A stretch of DNA of 64,000 nt. Source: OLB6 sp964525565. GTDB lineage: Bacteria; Bacteroidota; Ignavibacteria; Kapaibacteriales; Kapaibacteriaceae. Shown here one piece after another: positions 41,924-49,729 of the stretch. The notes below the pieces were generated by a model. That model saw nothing but the letters and a program-made list of their open reading frames with translations, did not search any database and was not told the DNA's origin. The translations under genes and the position numbers were made by a program. Where the stretch lies: the NCBI GenBank assembly GCA_964525565.1, contig CAZGHI010000003.1, forward strand, positions 1 to 64,000, in the 5' to 3' direction. Each line of letters opens with the position of its first letter. Positions within the stretch are counted from its first letter, which is position 1.

Positions 41924-43584
41924 TGATGTAGCACCTTTACCAATTCAACACGTCGGGCACGCTTTCGCCACAGTACAATGCTCTCTCCTGGTTTACGTGC
42001 AGGCAGAAGCGACTCGCCTGCCGACCGTCCGTCCAGTAAAGTACGTTCTACACCGCGCTTCACCAGCTCGTCCATGATAAACTGCACACGATTCTTACCG
42101 AGAATCAGGTTGTTAGCATCAGTGTCAACATCATCCGTGTGGCCAATCAACACCAACCGTTTCAGCATTGAACCGCTTTTCTTAACGTTTTCAGCAAGTT
42201 CATCCAATGCTGCCATCCACGACAGGTCGGTGTCCATTCCATTGCTATCCAACGTGAATTCATACGGCCGATCAAAAACTGCCGTAGGAAAGTTCACGCG
42301 CAGTACAAAGGTTACGGGTACAGTAAGAGGAACGTGAATCGGCACTGAAGTATCGGACGGTTCACGTGGAGTAACAATTCTCACCTTGTCGAAGAAAAGA
42401 TCCGGTGCTTGCGCAGTTACATCAAGTGTCCTGCCGGTTGGTACGTTCAGACGGTACAATCCGGCGGTATCAGTTGTGGTTTTAGAAACCACCTGGTTGC
42501 GTTCGGGGTCGGTAGCCGTAACATCAGCCCCTGATATTGGTTTTTGGTTATCATCGCGAACAACGGTACCTGTCACAACAACGGTAGATTCCGAGCTAAG
42601 TAGTGGTGGTTGTTCCGGTTCGCGTTCTTTTTCGGGACCGTCAGCGGCCGGAGTTCCGGTTGTAATTCGGCGTGATGTAAGTACAAAAACATCAAAATCC
42701 TTACGAGTGGATCCAGAGGGAAGGGGCTGATCGCTGGAGTAGTAGAGCGTTGTTTCATCAGCCCAAAAGGGGAATAACTCGTCGTATGTTGTGTTTACAG
42801 GTGCACCAAGATTCTGTGGTTTTCCGAGTTGTAACGTTGTTTTCGTTCGTTCTTTAATGCGAGCAGAGAACAGGTCGTAACCACCAACTGTGTTGTGCCC
42901 TGCAGAGGCGAAGACGATTACGGAGTCGCCTGCAAATTGCGGACACAACTCGTCGCATGGTGTGTTCACGGCATCTCCAATGGATTGTGGAGCTGACCAT
43001 CTTTGTCCGATACGATAACTATACCAAAGGTCGGTACCACCGATACCTTCCGGCCGATCTGATGCAAAAACCAGCAGCGATCCGTCGGGGCTAATTGCAG
43101 GATGACCATCCCAGTGCACGGGGATGCTGATACTGTCCAGCACTTCGGCTTCAGGAACGAACACACCATTTCTGTTCTTTGCAACAACAACCGAAGCATC
43201 ACCCGTAGTTCTATTCTCGAGAACGGACGTGCTGTACACTTCTTCCGGTGGAGTGTTCAACAATGGTTCGATTGTGCTTACGCTAACGCGCTGTGTTGCT
43301 GTATAGCGTGCAGTGGCCGGTGAAGAACCAGACAGAAGGATGTAGGATTGACCCGGGCGAGTCAAAGCCCATTCATGTCGGGGAGACTGAGCGCCAGCAA
43401 CACGACGGATTGTCCACTGCAGTCCGTTAATCGTTTTGGACGTATCGTATGTTACACCTGAGTAAGTTCCGGGAGCGCATGAAGGTGGTGGCGGTGGGGG
43501 GGGGCAAGGGAGCGAAGAGCGTTGAACATGCTGTACAGTGCATGCTGACGCTACCAGACTCAGAACAAGAACAAGGGTTTTCAA
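41920..43584 (-). CDS. OmpA-family lipoprotein with PD40 repeats and carboxypeptidase-regulatory-like domain
   Basis: 554 residues. A lipoprotein signal (MKTLVLVLSLVASAC) is followed by a proline run encoded by a 9-G tract (43496-43504). PD40/WD40-like repeats lie at about 160-310 (HPAISPDGSLLVFASDRPEGIGGTDLWYS and two more). A carboxypeptidase-regulatory-like domain (about 345-420, TGTVVRDDNQKPISGADVTATDPE) and an OmpA C-terminal domain (about 440-554, LKRLVLIGHTDDVDTDANNLILGKNRVQFIMDELVKRGV) follow. The architecture matches Bacteroidota peptidoglycan-associated PorE-like proteins that tie outer-membrane complexes, including the T9SS, to the cell wall; which complex applies here is inference. 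It overlaps aat and the PBP gene by 4 bases each. Confidence 0.82.
   Translation of the reverse strand: MKTLVLVLSLVASACTVQHVQRSSLPCPPPPPPPSCAPGTYSGVTYDTSKTINGLQWTIRRVAGAQSPRHEWALTRPGQSYILLSGSSPATARYTATQRVSVSTIEPLLNTPPEEVYSTSVLENRTTGDASVVVAKNRNGVFVPEAEVLDSISIPVHWDGHPAISPDGSLLVFASDRPEGIGGTDLWYSYRIGQRWSAPQSIGDAVNTPCDELCPQFAGDSVIVFASAGHNTVGGYDLFSARIKERTKTTLQLGKPQNLGAPVNTTYDELFPFWADETTLYYSSDQPLPSGSTRKDFDVFVLTSRRITTGTPAADGPEKEREPEQPPLLSSESTVVVTGTVVRDDNQKPISGADVTATDPERNQVVSKTTTDTAGLYRLNVPTGRTLDVTAQAPDLFFDKVRIVTPREPSDTSVPIHVPLTVPVTFVLRVNFPTAVFDRPYEFTLDSNGMDTDLSWMAALDELAENVKKSGSMLKRLVLIGHTDDVDTDANNLILGKNRVQFIMDELVKRGVERTLLDGRSAGESLLPARKPGESIVLWRKRARRVELVKVLHQ
43496..43504 (-). repeat. G9 homopolymer (C9 in the coding strand) near the 5' end of the OmpA-family gene
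   Basis: Nine consecutive G on the plus strand encode part of the PPPPPPP stretch at about residues 27-34. A change of length would shift the frame early in the gene. Confidence 0.7.
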
Positions 43585-44180
43585 CCGAACACCTGCACGT
43601 TGTTGCGATTTATGCTGCTTCGTAAAAGCACCTGATAGTCTTCGTCTGGAATCTCAATGGCGCCAAGTGACGCTGTGAAGTCGTTTAAATATTGTGTGTC
43701 CAGCAATTCGAATCCCGACCGAATGAGGATATAAACCAAACGAGCAAAGGCAACTTTCGATGCATTGCTGCGCGTAGAAAACATACTCTCTCCGAAGAAA
43801 GCTCCGCCGATGGCTACACCATACAAGCCCCCTGCCAGACTCCCTTCGTACCAAGCCTCTACACTGTGAGCATAGCCCAGGCGGTGGAGCTGAGAGTATG
43901 CTTCGATGACCTCGTCGTTTATCCACGTATCCGGACGCTGTGCACAGTTGGCGATAACACGATCAAAACACGTATTTACCGTTATCGTATATGTGTTCTT
44001 TCGAATTTCTCTTCGTAAAGAGCGTGACAGGTGCACACCGTTGAGTGGAATGATTGCGCGCGGATCAGGACGATGCCATTGTATTCTACCTGACGTTGGG
44101 TGAGCCATGGGAAAGAACCCATTACGGTATCCCAGCAGGAGAACTTCAGGCAGCAATGTGCTTGAATGTCGTGCTTTCAC
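43581..44180 (-). CDS. aat: Leucyl/phenylalanyl-tRNA-protein transferase
   Basis: 199 residues. Family blocks: LLLGYRNGFFPMAHPTSGRIQWHRPDPRAIIPL at the start, then INDEVIEAYSQLHRLGYAHSVEAW, GGLYGVAIGGAFFGESMFS, NASKVAFARLVYIL and FELLDTQYLNDFTASLGA. The enzyme adds Leu or Phe from aminoacyl-tRNA to N-terminal Lys/Arg of proteins, marking them for ClpS/ClpAP degradation. It lies 15 bases after trmB and overlaps the OmpA-family gene by 4 bases, within the long operon. Confidence 0.95.
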   Translation of the reverse strand: MKARHSSTLLPEVLLLGYRNGFFPMAHPTSGRIQWHRPDPRAIIPLNGVHLSRSLRREIRKNTYTITVNTCFDRVIANCAQRPDTWINDEVIEAYSQLHRLGYAHSVEAWYEGSLAGGLYGVAIGGAFFGESMFSTRSNASKVAFARLVYILIRSGFELLDTQYLNDFTASLGAIEIPDEDYQVLLRSSINRNNVQVFG

Positions 44181-44195
44181 GGCTGCAACTTAGCG

Positions 44196-44885
44196 TTAGC
44201 GGGCATTTCTGATGGCAGAATACAACGTGTACGGTATTCCTTTTCGGTTACAAAAATCTTGCTGATCGGTAGGGAAGGGAAATGGCCACGACGTCGGGTT
44301 GAGATCATTGATGAGGAAGCCGCCATGATTGCTGAGCACAGACCGTTGGTGATCATCAACATCGGCCCTGTCTGTTGCCAGATAGAGTACACCATTAGGT
44401 ATGAGCACCCTGTAAAGCTCGTCGAGAAACCCCTGAGTAAACGCACGGCGCTTATGATGCCGTTTCTTTGGCCATGGGTCTGCAAACAGATACGTAGCGT
44501 ATTGCACTGAAGCATCGGAAATCCAATGCAAACCATTGGCAACGCTGTACCACAGTGCATGTGCGTTTGGAATACGCTCTCCACGCACAACACTGTTTAT
44601 CCAAGAAACCAACGAATCGCGCACCTCAATACCAAGGATATTGAGTTCAGGTTTAAATAATGCATGGCGAAGAAGAAAGCCTCCGCGGCCGCAACCAATA
44701 TCCAAAACGGTAGCGGCCGACCGGTTGGCAAACCATTCGCTCCATAAGGCCTCTTCAATAGGGGGCGGTGACCATGCCGGTAGGCGATGTTGTTGATTTG
44801 CAGGGAGATAGCTCTGCGGACCCACATGGTGCCTCACACGCGGAATAGGGTACTTCGATAGGTCGAGATTCGAAAACTTTAGCAT
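44196..44885 (-). CDS. trmB: tRNA (guanine-N7-)-methyltransferase
   Basis: 229 residues. The SAM-binding GxGxG motif is in VLDIGCGRGGFLL; the TrmB signature is LFADPWPKKRHHKRRAFTQGFLDELYRVLIPNG and LATDRADVDDH. It forms m7G46 in the variable loop of many tRNAs. The C-terminus (NRKGIPYTLYSA) is normal for the family. It is the first gene of the minus-strand operon ending with kmo; a TAGTTTTG element directly upstream (44900-44893) would give a nearly leaderless transcript. Confidence 0.93.
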   Translation of the reverse strand: MLKFSNLDLSKYPIPRVRHHVGPQSYLPANQQHRLPAWSPPPIEEALWSEWFANRSAATVLDIGCGRGGFLLRHALFKPELNILGIEVRDSLVSWINSVVRGERIPNAHALWYSVANGLHWISDASVQYATYLFADPWPKKRHHKRRAFTQGFLDELYRVLIPNGVLYLATDRADVDDHQRSVLSNHGGFLINDLNPTSWPFPFPTDQQDFCNRKGIPYTLYSAIRNAR

Positions 44886-44892
44886 ATGAAAG

Positions 44893-44900
44893 CAAAACTA
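44893..44900 (-). promoter_or_regulatory. Candidate -7 element for the trmB operon
   Basis: TAGTTTTG on the minus strand fits TAnnTTTG. The implied start of transcription is within a base or two of the ATG at 44885, so the mRNA would be almost leaderless. No TTG is seen at -33. Confidence 0.3.
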
Positions 44901-44916
44901 CATGGCCTTGGCTGTG

Positions 44917-44924
44917 TATATTTG
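44917..44924 (+). promoter_or_regulatory. Candidate -7 element for the secDF operon
   Basis: TATATTTG is a perfect TAnnTTTG match. Transcription would begin near 44931, a few bases before the leader hairpin (44937-44963), giving a leader of about 58 bases before the TTG at 44989. No good -33 TTG is visible. Confidence 0.4.
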
Positions 44925-44936
44925 CCGTCCTTGTCC

Positions 44937-44963
44937 CGACCCTCCGACGGTTTCGGAGGGTCG
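44937..44963 (+). promoter_or_regulatory. Leader hairpin upstream of secD with alternative pairing to the ribosome site
   Basis: A perfect 11-bp stem, CGACCCTCCGA (44937-44947) and TCGGAGGGTCG (44953-44963), with loop CGGTT. The 5' arm contains CCTCCG (44941-44946), which is also complementary to CGGAGG at 44978-44983, the ribosome binding site of secD. The two pairings exclude each other. No U-run follows, so a plain terminator is less likely than a control element. The ribosome site itself lies in the palindrome GGAGGCCTCC. Confidence 0.45.
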
Positions 44964-44988
44964 TTGCTGTTCGTTACCGGAGGCCTCC

Positions 44989-47022
44989 TTGAAGAAGAGT
45001 GTTTTAAGTCGCTGGATGATTATCGTGCTGCCGCTGTTTGCTGCAGCCTACTTATTCTACCCAACATATCAATACTACCAGCTTGACAATGAGCGTTCTG
45101 CCCTGTTGTCGGACTCGGCTGCCTTGGAGCAGTGGGATGCCGATAATGAGCAAGCTTATGACAAAGCCAAAGCTTCGCGATTGAAGTTGGGTCTTGACCT
45201 TCGTGGCGGGATGTACGTAACTCTCGAGGTTGACGTATTGAAGCTCATTGAAGAATCGGCGCTTGCGGAAGCGAAAGACGACGAGTTTGTGAAGGTTATT
45301 GAAGAAACCAGGAAGCAAACGGACAACACGGATCTAGACGTATTGGAGACGTTCCTAACCAACTTCCGCAAAGGGAATCGTTCACTGTTGCAATACTTCA
45401 CCGTAAGCAATCAGTTGGATGTTACCGAAGAGGCCGTGGAAAAGAAGCTCCGCAAGGATGTAGATGATGCCGTTGACCAGGCCTTGCAGGTTATTAAGCA
45501 GCGGATTAACAAATACGATGTTTCGGAAGCCGCAATTCAAAAAGTTGGCACACGGCGCATTCAGTTGGAGTTACCGGATGTAAAGGACGAGACAGAGATT
45601 CGTAAGCTTCTGCAGACCACAGCACGGTTAGAGTTTAAACGAGTGCTGAACGGACCTCGGTTTATACAAACCGTAATTGCCATTGATAACGTTCTCAAGG
45701 GTGTTGTTACTGAAGAACCAAAAGAGACGGAGGCTGCTGATACAACGCAGGTGGCAAGCGCAGACAGTGTGCGTGCAGATTCCGTATCGGGCGATTCGGC
45801 AGCCGTAGCAGCACAGGCCGATACCAGCGATCCATACGCCGGGCTTTCGGATGAAGAACGACAGCGTAGGATTAAGGCCGATTACCCCTTGTCGTGGATG
45901 CTTGCCGGTTGGTATGCACCCGACGAGCGCTCGCAGGTGCAAAGTTTTAGTCTGGCAGGAGTTAAGCTGGAGGGCTTCCCTAAAGAAGGCATTTACAACT
46001 TCGTAGTAGGTGCACGAGAGCTACCGAAGTTGCTCGCTCTTCTGGACAGGAAGGAAGTAAAGCGGGCAATGCCGGTAGATATTCAGATCCTGGTTGGTGC
46101 AACACCCGAAGGAAAGGCCGATGTTCCCGAGTCCGAAAAGTTTTACTATGTATATGCCGTTGCAGCCGAAGCTGAGTTAACCGGTGATGTGATCACCGAT
46201 GCATTTCCAAGCTTCGACCCAACGAACAACGCACCCATTGTGATGATGCAAATGGATGCAATGGGGTCGGAGCGATGGGCGCAGATTACCGGAGCAAATA
46301 TTGGAAAGCGCATTGCAATCGTGCTTGACGATCGCGTGTATTCGGCACCAAACGTTATTAACAAGATTCCAAATGGATCTTCGCAGATTACCGGATCGGG
46401 TAGCACAGAAGAAGCACAGCTTCTGGCCGTTGTTCTAAAGGCAGGTGCACTGAAAGCACCGGTAAAGATCATTGAGGAGCGTGTTGTTGGTCCGTCGCTC
46501 GGCGAAGACTCGATTCGCCGCGGCATCACCTCATCGCTCATCTCTTTTGCTTTGGTTATTGTGTTCATGCTGCTCTACTATTCCCTTGGCGGTGGACTGG
46601 CCGACATAGCCTTGCTGATGAACGTGCTCCTTGTGGTTGCAGCGCTTATTGGCTTTGGCGGAACGCTTACACTACCTGGTATTGCCGGCATCATATTGGC
46701 AACTGCCATGGCAGTGGATGCCAATATCCTGGTGTTTGAGCGGATGCGGGAAGAAATAGCAGCAGGTAGGAATTTGAGATCGGCAGTTGAACAGGGCTAT
46801 CGAAAGGCATGGTCGGCAATTTTTGACTCGAACGTAACCAACATGCTATCGGGTATTGTGCTGATTTTCCTCGGCACCGGGCCGGTAAAAGGGTTTGCTG
46901 TAACGCTCATCATCGGTGTGCTCATGACGTTGTTCACTGCCGTAGTAGTAACGCGCGCCATGTTCGAGTTGATTATTGCCAGCGGAGCAACTTCCATCAA
47001 TCTTGGCCAGAAAAAGGCCTGA
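44989..47022 (+). CDS. secD: Protein translocase subunit SecD
   Basis: 677 residues from the TTG at 44989, which has GGAGG at a 5-base spacing and directly precedes the first membrane helix (WMIIVLPLFAAAYLFYP). SecD hallmarks: LGLDLRGGMYVTLEVD in the first periplasmic part, ARLEFKRVL, and the six-helix transmembrane block with AVDANILVFERMREE and SNVTNMLSGIVLIFLGTGPVKGFAVTLIIGVLMTLF. A low-complexity Ala/Asp/Ser insert lies at about residues 250-280. SecDF uses the proton gradient to pull exported proteins through SecYEG. It is followed by secF after 22 bases. Confidence 0.93.
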   Translation: MKKSVLSRWMIIVLPLFAAAYLFYPTYQYYQLDNERSALLSDSAALEQWDADNEQAYDKAKASRLKLGLDLRGGMYVTLEVDVLKLIEESALAEAKDDEFVKVIEETRKQTDNTDLDVLETFLTNFRKGNRSLLQYFTVSNQLDVTEEAVEKKLRKDVDDAVDQALQVIKQRINKYDVSEAAIQKVGTRRIQLELPDVKDETEIRKLLQTTARLEFKRVLNGPRFIQTVIAIDNVLKGVVTEEPKETEAADTTQVASADSVRADSVSGDSAAVAAQADTSDPYAGLSDEERQRRIKADYPLSWMLAGWYAPDERSQVQSFSLAGVKLEGFPKEGIYNFVVGARELPKLLALLDRKEVKRAMPVDIQILVGATPEGKADVPESEKFYYVYAVAAEAELTGDVITDAFPSFDPTNNAPIVMMQMDAMGSERWAQITGANIGKRIAIVLDDRVYSAPNVINKIPNGSSQITGSGSTEEAQLLAVVLKAGALKAPVKIIEERVVGPSLGEDSIRRGITSSLISFALVIVFMLLYYSLGGGLADIALLMNVLLVVAALIGFGGTLTLPGIAGIILATAMAVDANILVFERMREEIAAGRNLRSAVEQGYRKAWSAIFDSNVTNMLSGIVLIFLGTGPVKGFAVTLIIGVLMTLFTAVVVTRAMFELIIASGATSINLGQKKA

Positions 47023-47044
47023 GAGTAGGGAACAAGGAACAATC

Positions 47045-47992
47045 ATGGATCTCATTAAGAAAACGAATTTCGACTTTATCTCTGCACGTGGCAAACTGTT
47101 TGCAGTATCGGCCATTGTAGCCGTAGTTGGCATTGTTGCCTGTTTCGTGCTGGGAATTGACTACGGTATTGACTTTACCGGTGGCACTGAAATCAAGGTG
47201 AAGTTTGCACAGAACACAGCAGAAACAGAACAAATTCGATCTGCCCTTACCAGAATGGGCTATGGCGGCGCTGAGCTGAAGAGCTTCGGTAGAGATGGTG
47301 ATTACATTATTCGGGTTGGTGCAACCGGAAACCCTACACAGGTTTCGCAGAACATTGTTGCCGGCTTGCAGAAAGCATTTCCTAACGAATCCGTTTCGTT
47401 GCTAGGTGCCGATAATGTGGCGAAAAAAGTATCGTCGGAACTTGCCCTCGACTCCGCCATTGCACTCGTTGTTGCCTTCGTAATCATGCTTTTCTACATA
47501 GCCTTCCGGTTTGAATTCGTGTTTGGACTCGGGGCAATTGTGGCATTGCTTCATGATGTTGTTCTTGCATTTATCGTATCGGTTCTGTTTAACAAAACAG
47601 GACTATTGAACCTGGAACTGAGTATCAACTCCATTGCTGCCTACCTAACCATTCTTGGCTATTCCATTAACGACAAGGTAGTAGTGTTCGACCGGATTCG
47701 TGAAAACCGCGAGAAGCATAAAGGCATGAGCCTCGGCGACTTGTTAAACCTGAGTATCAACGAAACACTTAGCAGAACCCTCATAACAGGTATCTCAGTG
47801 CTCGGTGCATTGCTGGTACTCGTTTTCTTTGGTGGTGATGTTCTCGAAGGGTTTGCCTTTACCATGTTTGTTGGTATCGTTATCGGAACATACTCCTCGA
47901 TTTACATCGCCTCTTCGTTTGTTTTGTGGTACACCGACCGCGTTAAGCATAAAAACGTTGGAAAAATCCACACGGCATCTGCGAAGAGCTAA
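47045..47992 (+). CDS. secF: Protein translocase subunit SecF
   Basis: 315 residues from the ATG at 47045, preceded by AAGGAA. SecF landmarks: first helix then GIDYGIDFTGGTEIKVKF, a short periplasmic domain (AETEQIRSALTRMGYGGAELKSFG), and the transmembrane block with LTILGYSINDKVVVFDRIRENREKHKGMSLGDLLNLSINETLSRTLITG. It forms a complex with SecD. The frame is open further upstream but that part overlaps the secD end. Same operon as secD, the STAS protein and purA. Confidence 0.93.
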   Translation: MDLIKKTNFDFISARGKLFAVSAIVAVVGIVACFVLGIDYGIDFTGGTEIKVKFAQNTAETEQIRSALTRMGYGGAELKSFGRDGDYIIRVGATGNPTQVSQNIVAGLQKAFPNESVSLLGADNVAKKVSSELALDSAIALVVAFVIMLFYIAFRFEFVFGLGAIVALLHDVVLAFIVSVLFNKTGLLNLELSINSIAAYLTILGYSINDKVVVFDRIRENREKHKGMSLGDLLNLSINETLSRTLITGISVLGALLVLVFFGGDVLEGFAFTMFVGIVIGTYSSIYIASSFVLWYTDRVKHKNVGKIHTASAKS

Positions 47993-48035
47993 TGTTGCAG
48001 ATCTGCGCACAGAGTAGCTAACAAGGAGTTCCACA

Positions 48036-48377
48036 ATGCACTTTACGTTGCAGAAACCAAACACCGGCACTGCTGTGATCTGTTTCCCAAAACAAGCCTT
48101 GGGCGGAGAACAGGGTGTTGCCTTGGCAACGATGGTGTCGGATGAATTGCAGCAGAGCACCGAACGAATTGTGCTGGATCTCTCAGTTGTAGAGGTGATG
48201 AACTCCACCGGACTCGGAATGCTTGTATCTACCCTGGCATCGTGCGGACGGGCAAAAGCGAGCCTAGTGCTTGCTGCCGTACCGGAACGCGTACAGCAGC
48301 TTCTGCAGATGACGCACCTGGCATCGGTGTTTACCATCGTTGAAACGGTAAGCCAAGCAACCGAGCCTCTGTCATGA
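48036..48377 (+). CDS. STAS-domain protein (anti-sigma factor antagonist-like)
   Basis: 113 residues with the STAS fold. The strand/helix order ends in the phosphorylatable-serine region RIVLDLSVVEVMNSTGLGMLVSTL and continues LVLAAVPERVQQLLQMTHLASVFTIV. Such proteins bind anti-sigma factor kinases (SpoIIAB/RsbW type) in a phosphorylation-dependent way. No kinase or phosphatase partner lies in the window. It has an AAGGAG ribosome site 7 bases before the ATG and overlaps purA by 4 bases, so it is co-translated with a purine enzyme in the secDF operon. Confidence 0.85.
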   Translation: MHFTLQKPNTGTAVICFPKQALGGEQGVALATMVSDELQQSTERIVLDLSVVEVMNSTGLGMLVSTLASCGRAKASLVLAAVPERVQQLLQMTHLASVFTIVETVSQATEPLS

Positions 48378-49648
48378 GTGTTGTTGTTGTTGTTGGCGCG
48401 CAGTGGGGCGACGAAGGCAAAGGCAAAATTGTTGACCTCTTATCTAAAGATATTGATGTTGTAGCCCGCTACCAAGGTGGTGCCAATGCCGGGCATACCA
48501 TAGTGTTCGACAACACAAAGGTTGTGTTGCATCTCATTCCTTCCGGAATACTCCACCCCGGCGTACAGTGCGTAATAGGTAATGGAACTGTGATAGATCC
48601 CGTTGCCCTCATGGAAGAAATTCGCATGTTGGAAAACATGGGCGTTGACATAGCGGGCCGACTACACATTTCGCATAAAGCACATCTGATTATGCCATAC
48701 CATAAGGCCCTAGACGCTGTCCGCGAAAAGGGTTCCGGTGGAATTGGAACAACAGGTCGCGGTATCGGTCCGGCATACTTCGATAAAGCTCTTCGCATTG
48801 GGATTCGAATTGTGGACCTGTTGAATAGAGAGGGACTGCGCGAGAAGCTGCGGGTGAATTTGGAAGAGAAAGACAAGCTCCTGCAAACGATGTATGGTGC
48901 CGAGCCGCTTAACATCGACGCAATCATCGAAGAATATGCAAATTTCGATGCTCGCATAGACCCGTTTATCACCGACACCACGGCGCTTCTGAATCAGGCA
49001 ATCGCCAGTAATAAACGTGTATTGGCCGAAGGTGCGCAAGGGGCTTTGTTAGACCTTGACCATGGCACATATCCGTTTGTAACCAGTTCCAATCCAACCA
49101 GCGGCGGTGCATGCACCGGCTTGGGGATACCACCTACAGCCGTTCAGTCTGTGCTTGGTGTGGTGAAGGCCTATTCCACTCGCGTTGGCCTGGGCCCCTT
49201 CCCAACTGAACTGTCGAACAATATTGGCGAGTTGCTGCGAACGGAAGGACATGAATTTGGTGCAACAACCGGGAGGTCCAGACGCTGTGGTTGGCTTGAC
49301 ATCCCGGCTCTACGCCATAGCATTCAAGTGAACGGAATCACGGAAGTTGCACTCACAAAACTGGACGTACTTGGAGTGCTTGACGAAATCAATATCTGCA
49401 CCGAGTACACCATCGGCGGCCAGCCTGTGAAATATTTTCCTGCTGATGCCGACACGCTAGAACAGGTTCAGTGTACGTACCTCACAATGAAGGGATGGAA
49501 ATGTCCGCTTGACAACATACCTCATTTTCGCGACTTGCCGATTGAAGCGCAGGATTATGTGAATAAAATAGAAAACCTGCTTAATGTTCCCGTTCGCTGG
49601 GTGAGTACCGGCCCGGATCGGTCTGCAACGTTGCTGCGACAACGCTAA
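48374..49648 (+). CDS. purA: Adenylosuccinate synthetase
   Basis: 424 residues, full length. It begins with the GTP-binding GAQWGDEGKGKIVDLLSKD and RYQGGANAGHTIV. It continues with the IMP-binding GIGTTGRGIGPAYFDKALRIG, the segment EGAQGALLDLDHGTYPFVTSSNPTSGG, and the C-terminal base-recognition stretch LTKLDVLGVLDEI and WVSTGPDRSAT. It makes adenylosuccinate from IMP and aspartate, the committed step to AMP. It is the last gene of the secDF operon. The ATG overlaps the STAS stop. Confidence 0.96.
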   Translation: MSVVVVVGAQWGDEGKGKIVDLLSKDIDVVARYQGGANAGHTIVFDNTKVVLHLIPSGILHPGVQCVIGNGTVIDPVALMEEIRMLENMGVDIAGRLHISHKAHLIMPYHKALDAVREKGSGGIGTTGRGIGPAYFDKALRIGIRIVDLLNREGLREKLRVNLEEKDKLLQTMYGAEPLNIDAIIEEYANFDARIDPFITDTTALLNQAIASNKRVLAEGAQGALLDLDHGTYPFVTSSNPTSGGACTGLGIPPTAVQSVLGVVKAYSTRVGLGPFPTELSNNIGELLRTEGHEFGATTGRSRRCGWLDIPALRHSIQVNGITEVALTKLDVLGVLDEINICTEYTIGGQPVKYFPADADTLEQVQCTYLTMKGWKCPLDNIPHFRDLPIEAQDYVNKIENLLNVPVRWVSTGPDRSATLLRQR

Positions 49649-49729
49649 TCTCGGCTCGCCGCGAGACACCACCTCGTATCTATTGCAGCTACACAGCACA
49701 AACTGTAACAAGCAAGCGAAACATTTGTT

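Noticed and set aside
47795..48337. Minus-strand frame over the secF end and the STAS gene
   Set aside because: It crosses two well-supported genes and an intergenic ribosome site, so it is not a gene.
49649..49690. GC-rich imperfect hairpin after purA
   Set aside because: Only five clean base pairs and no U-run, so a terminator is not supported.
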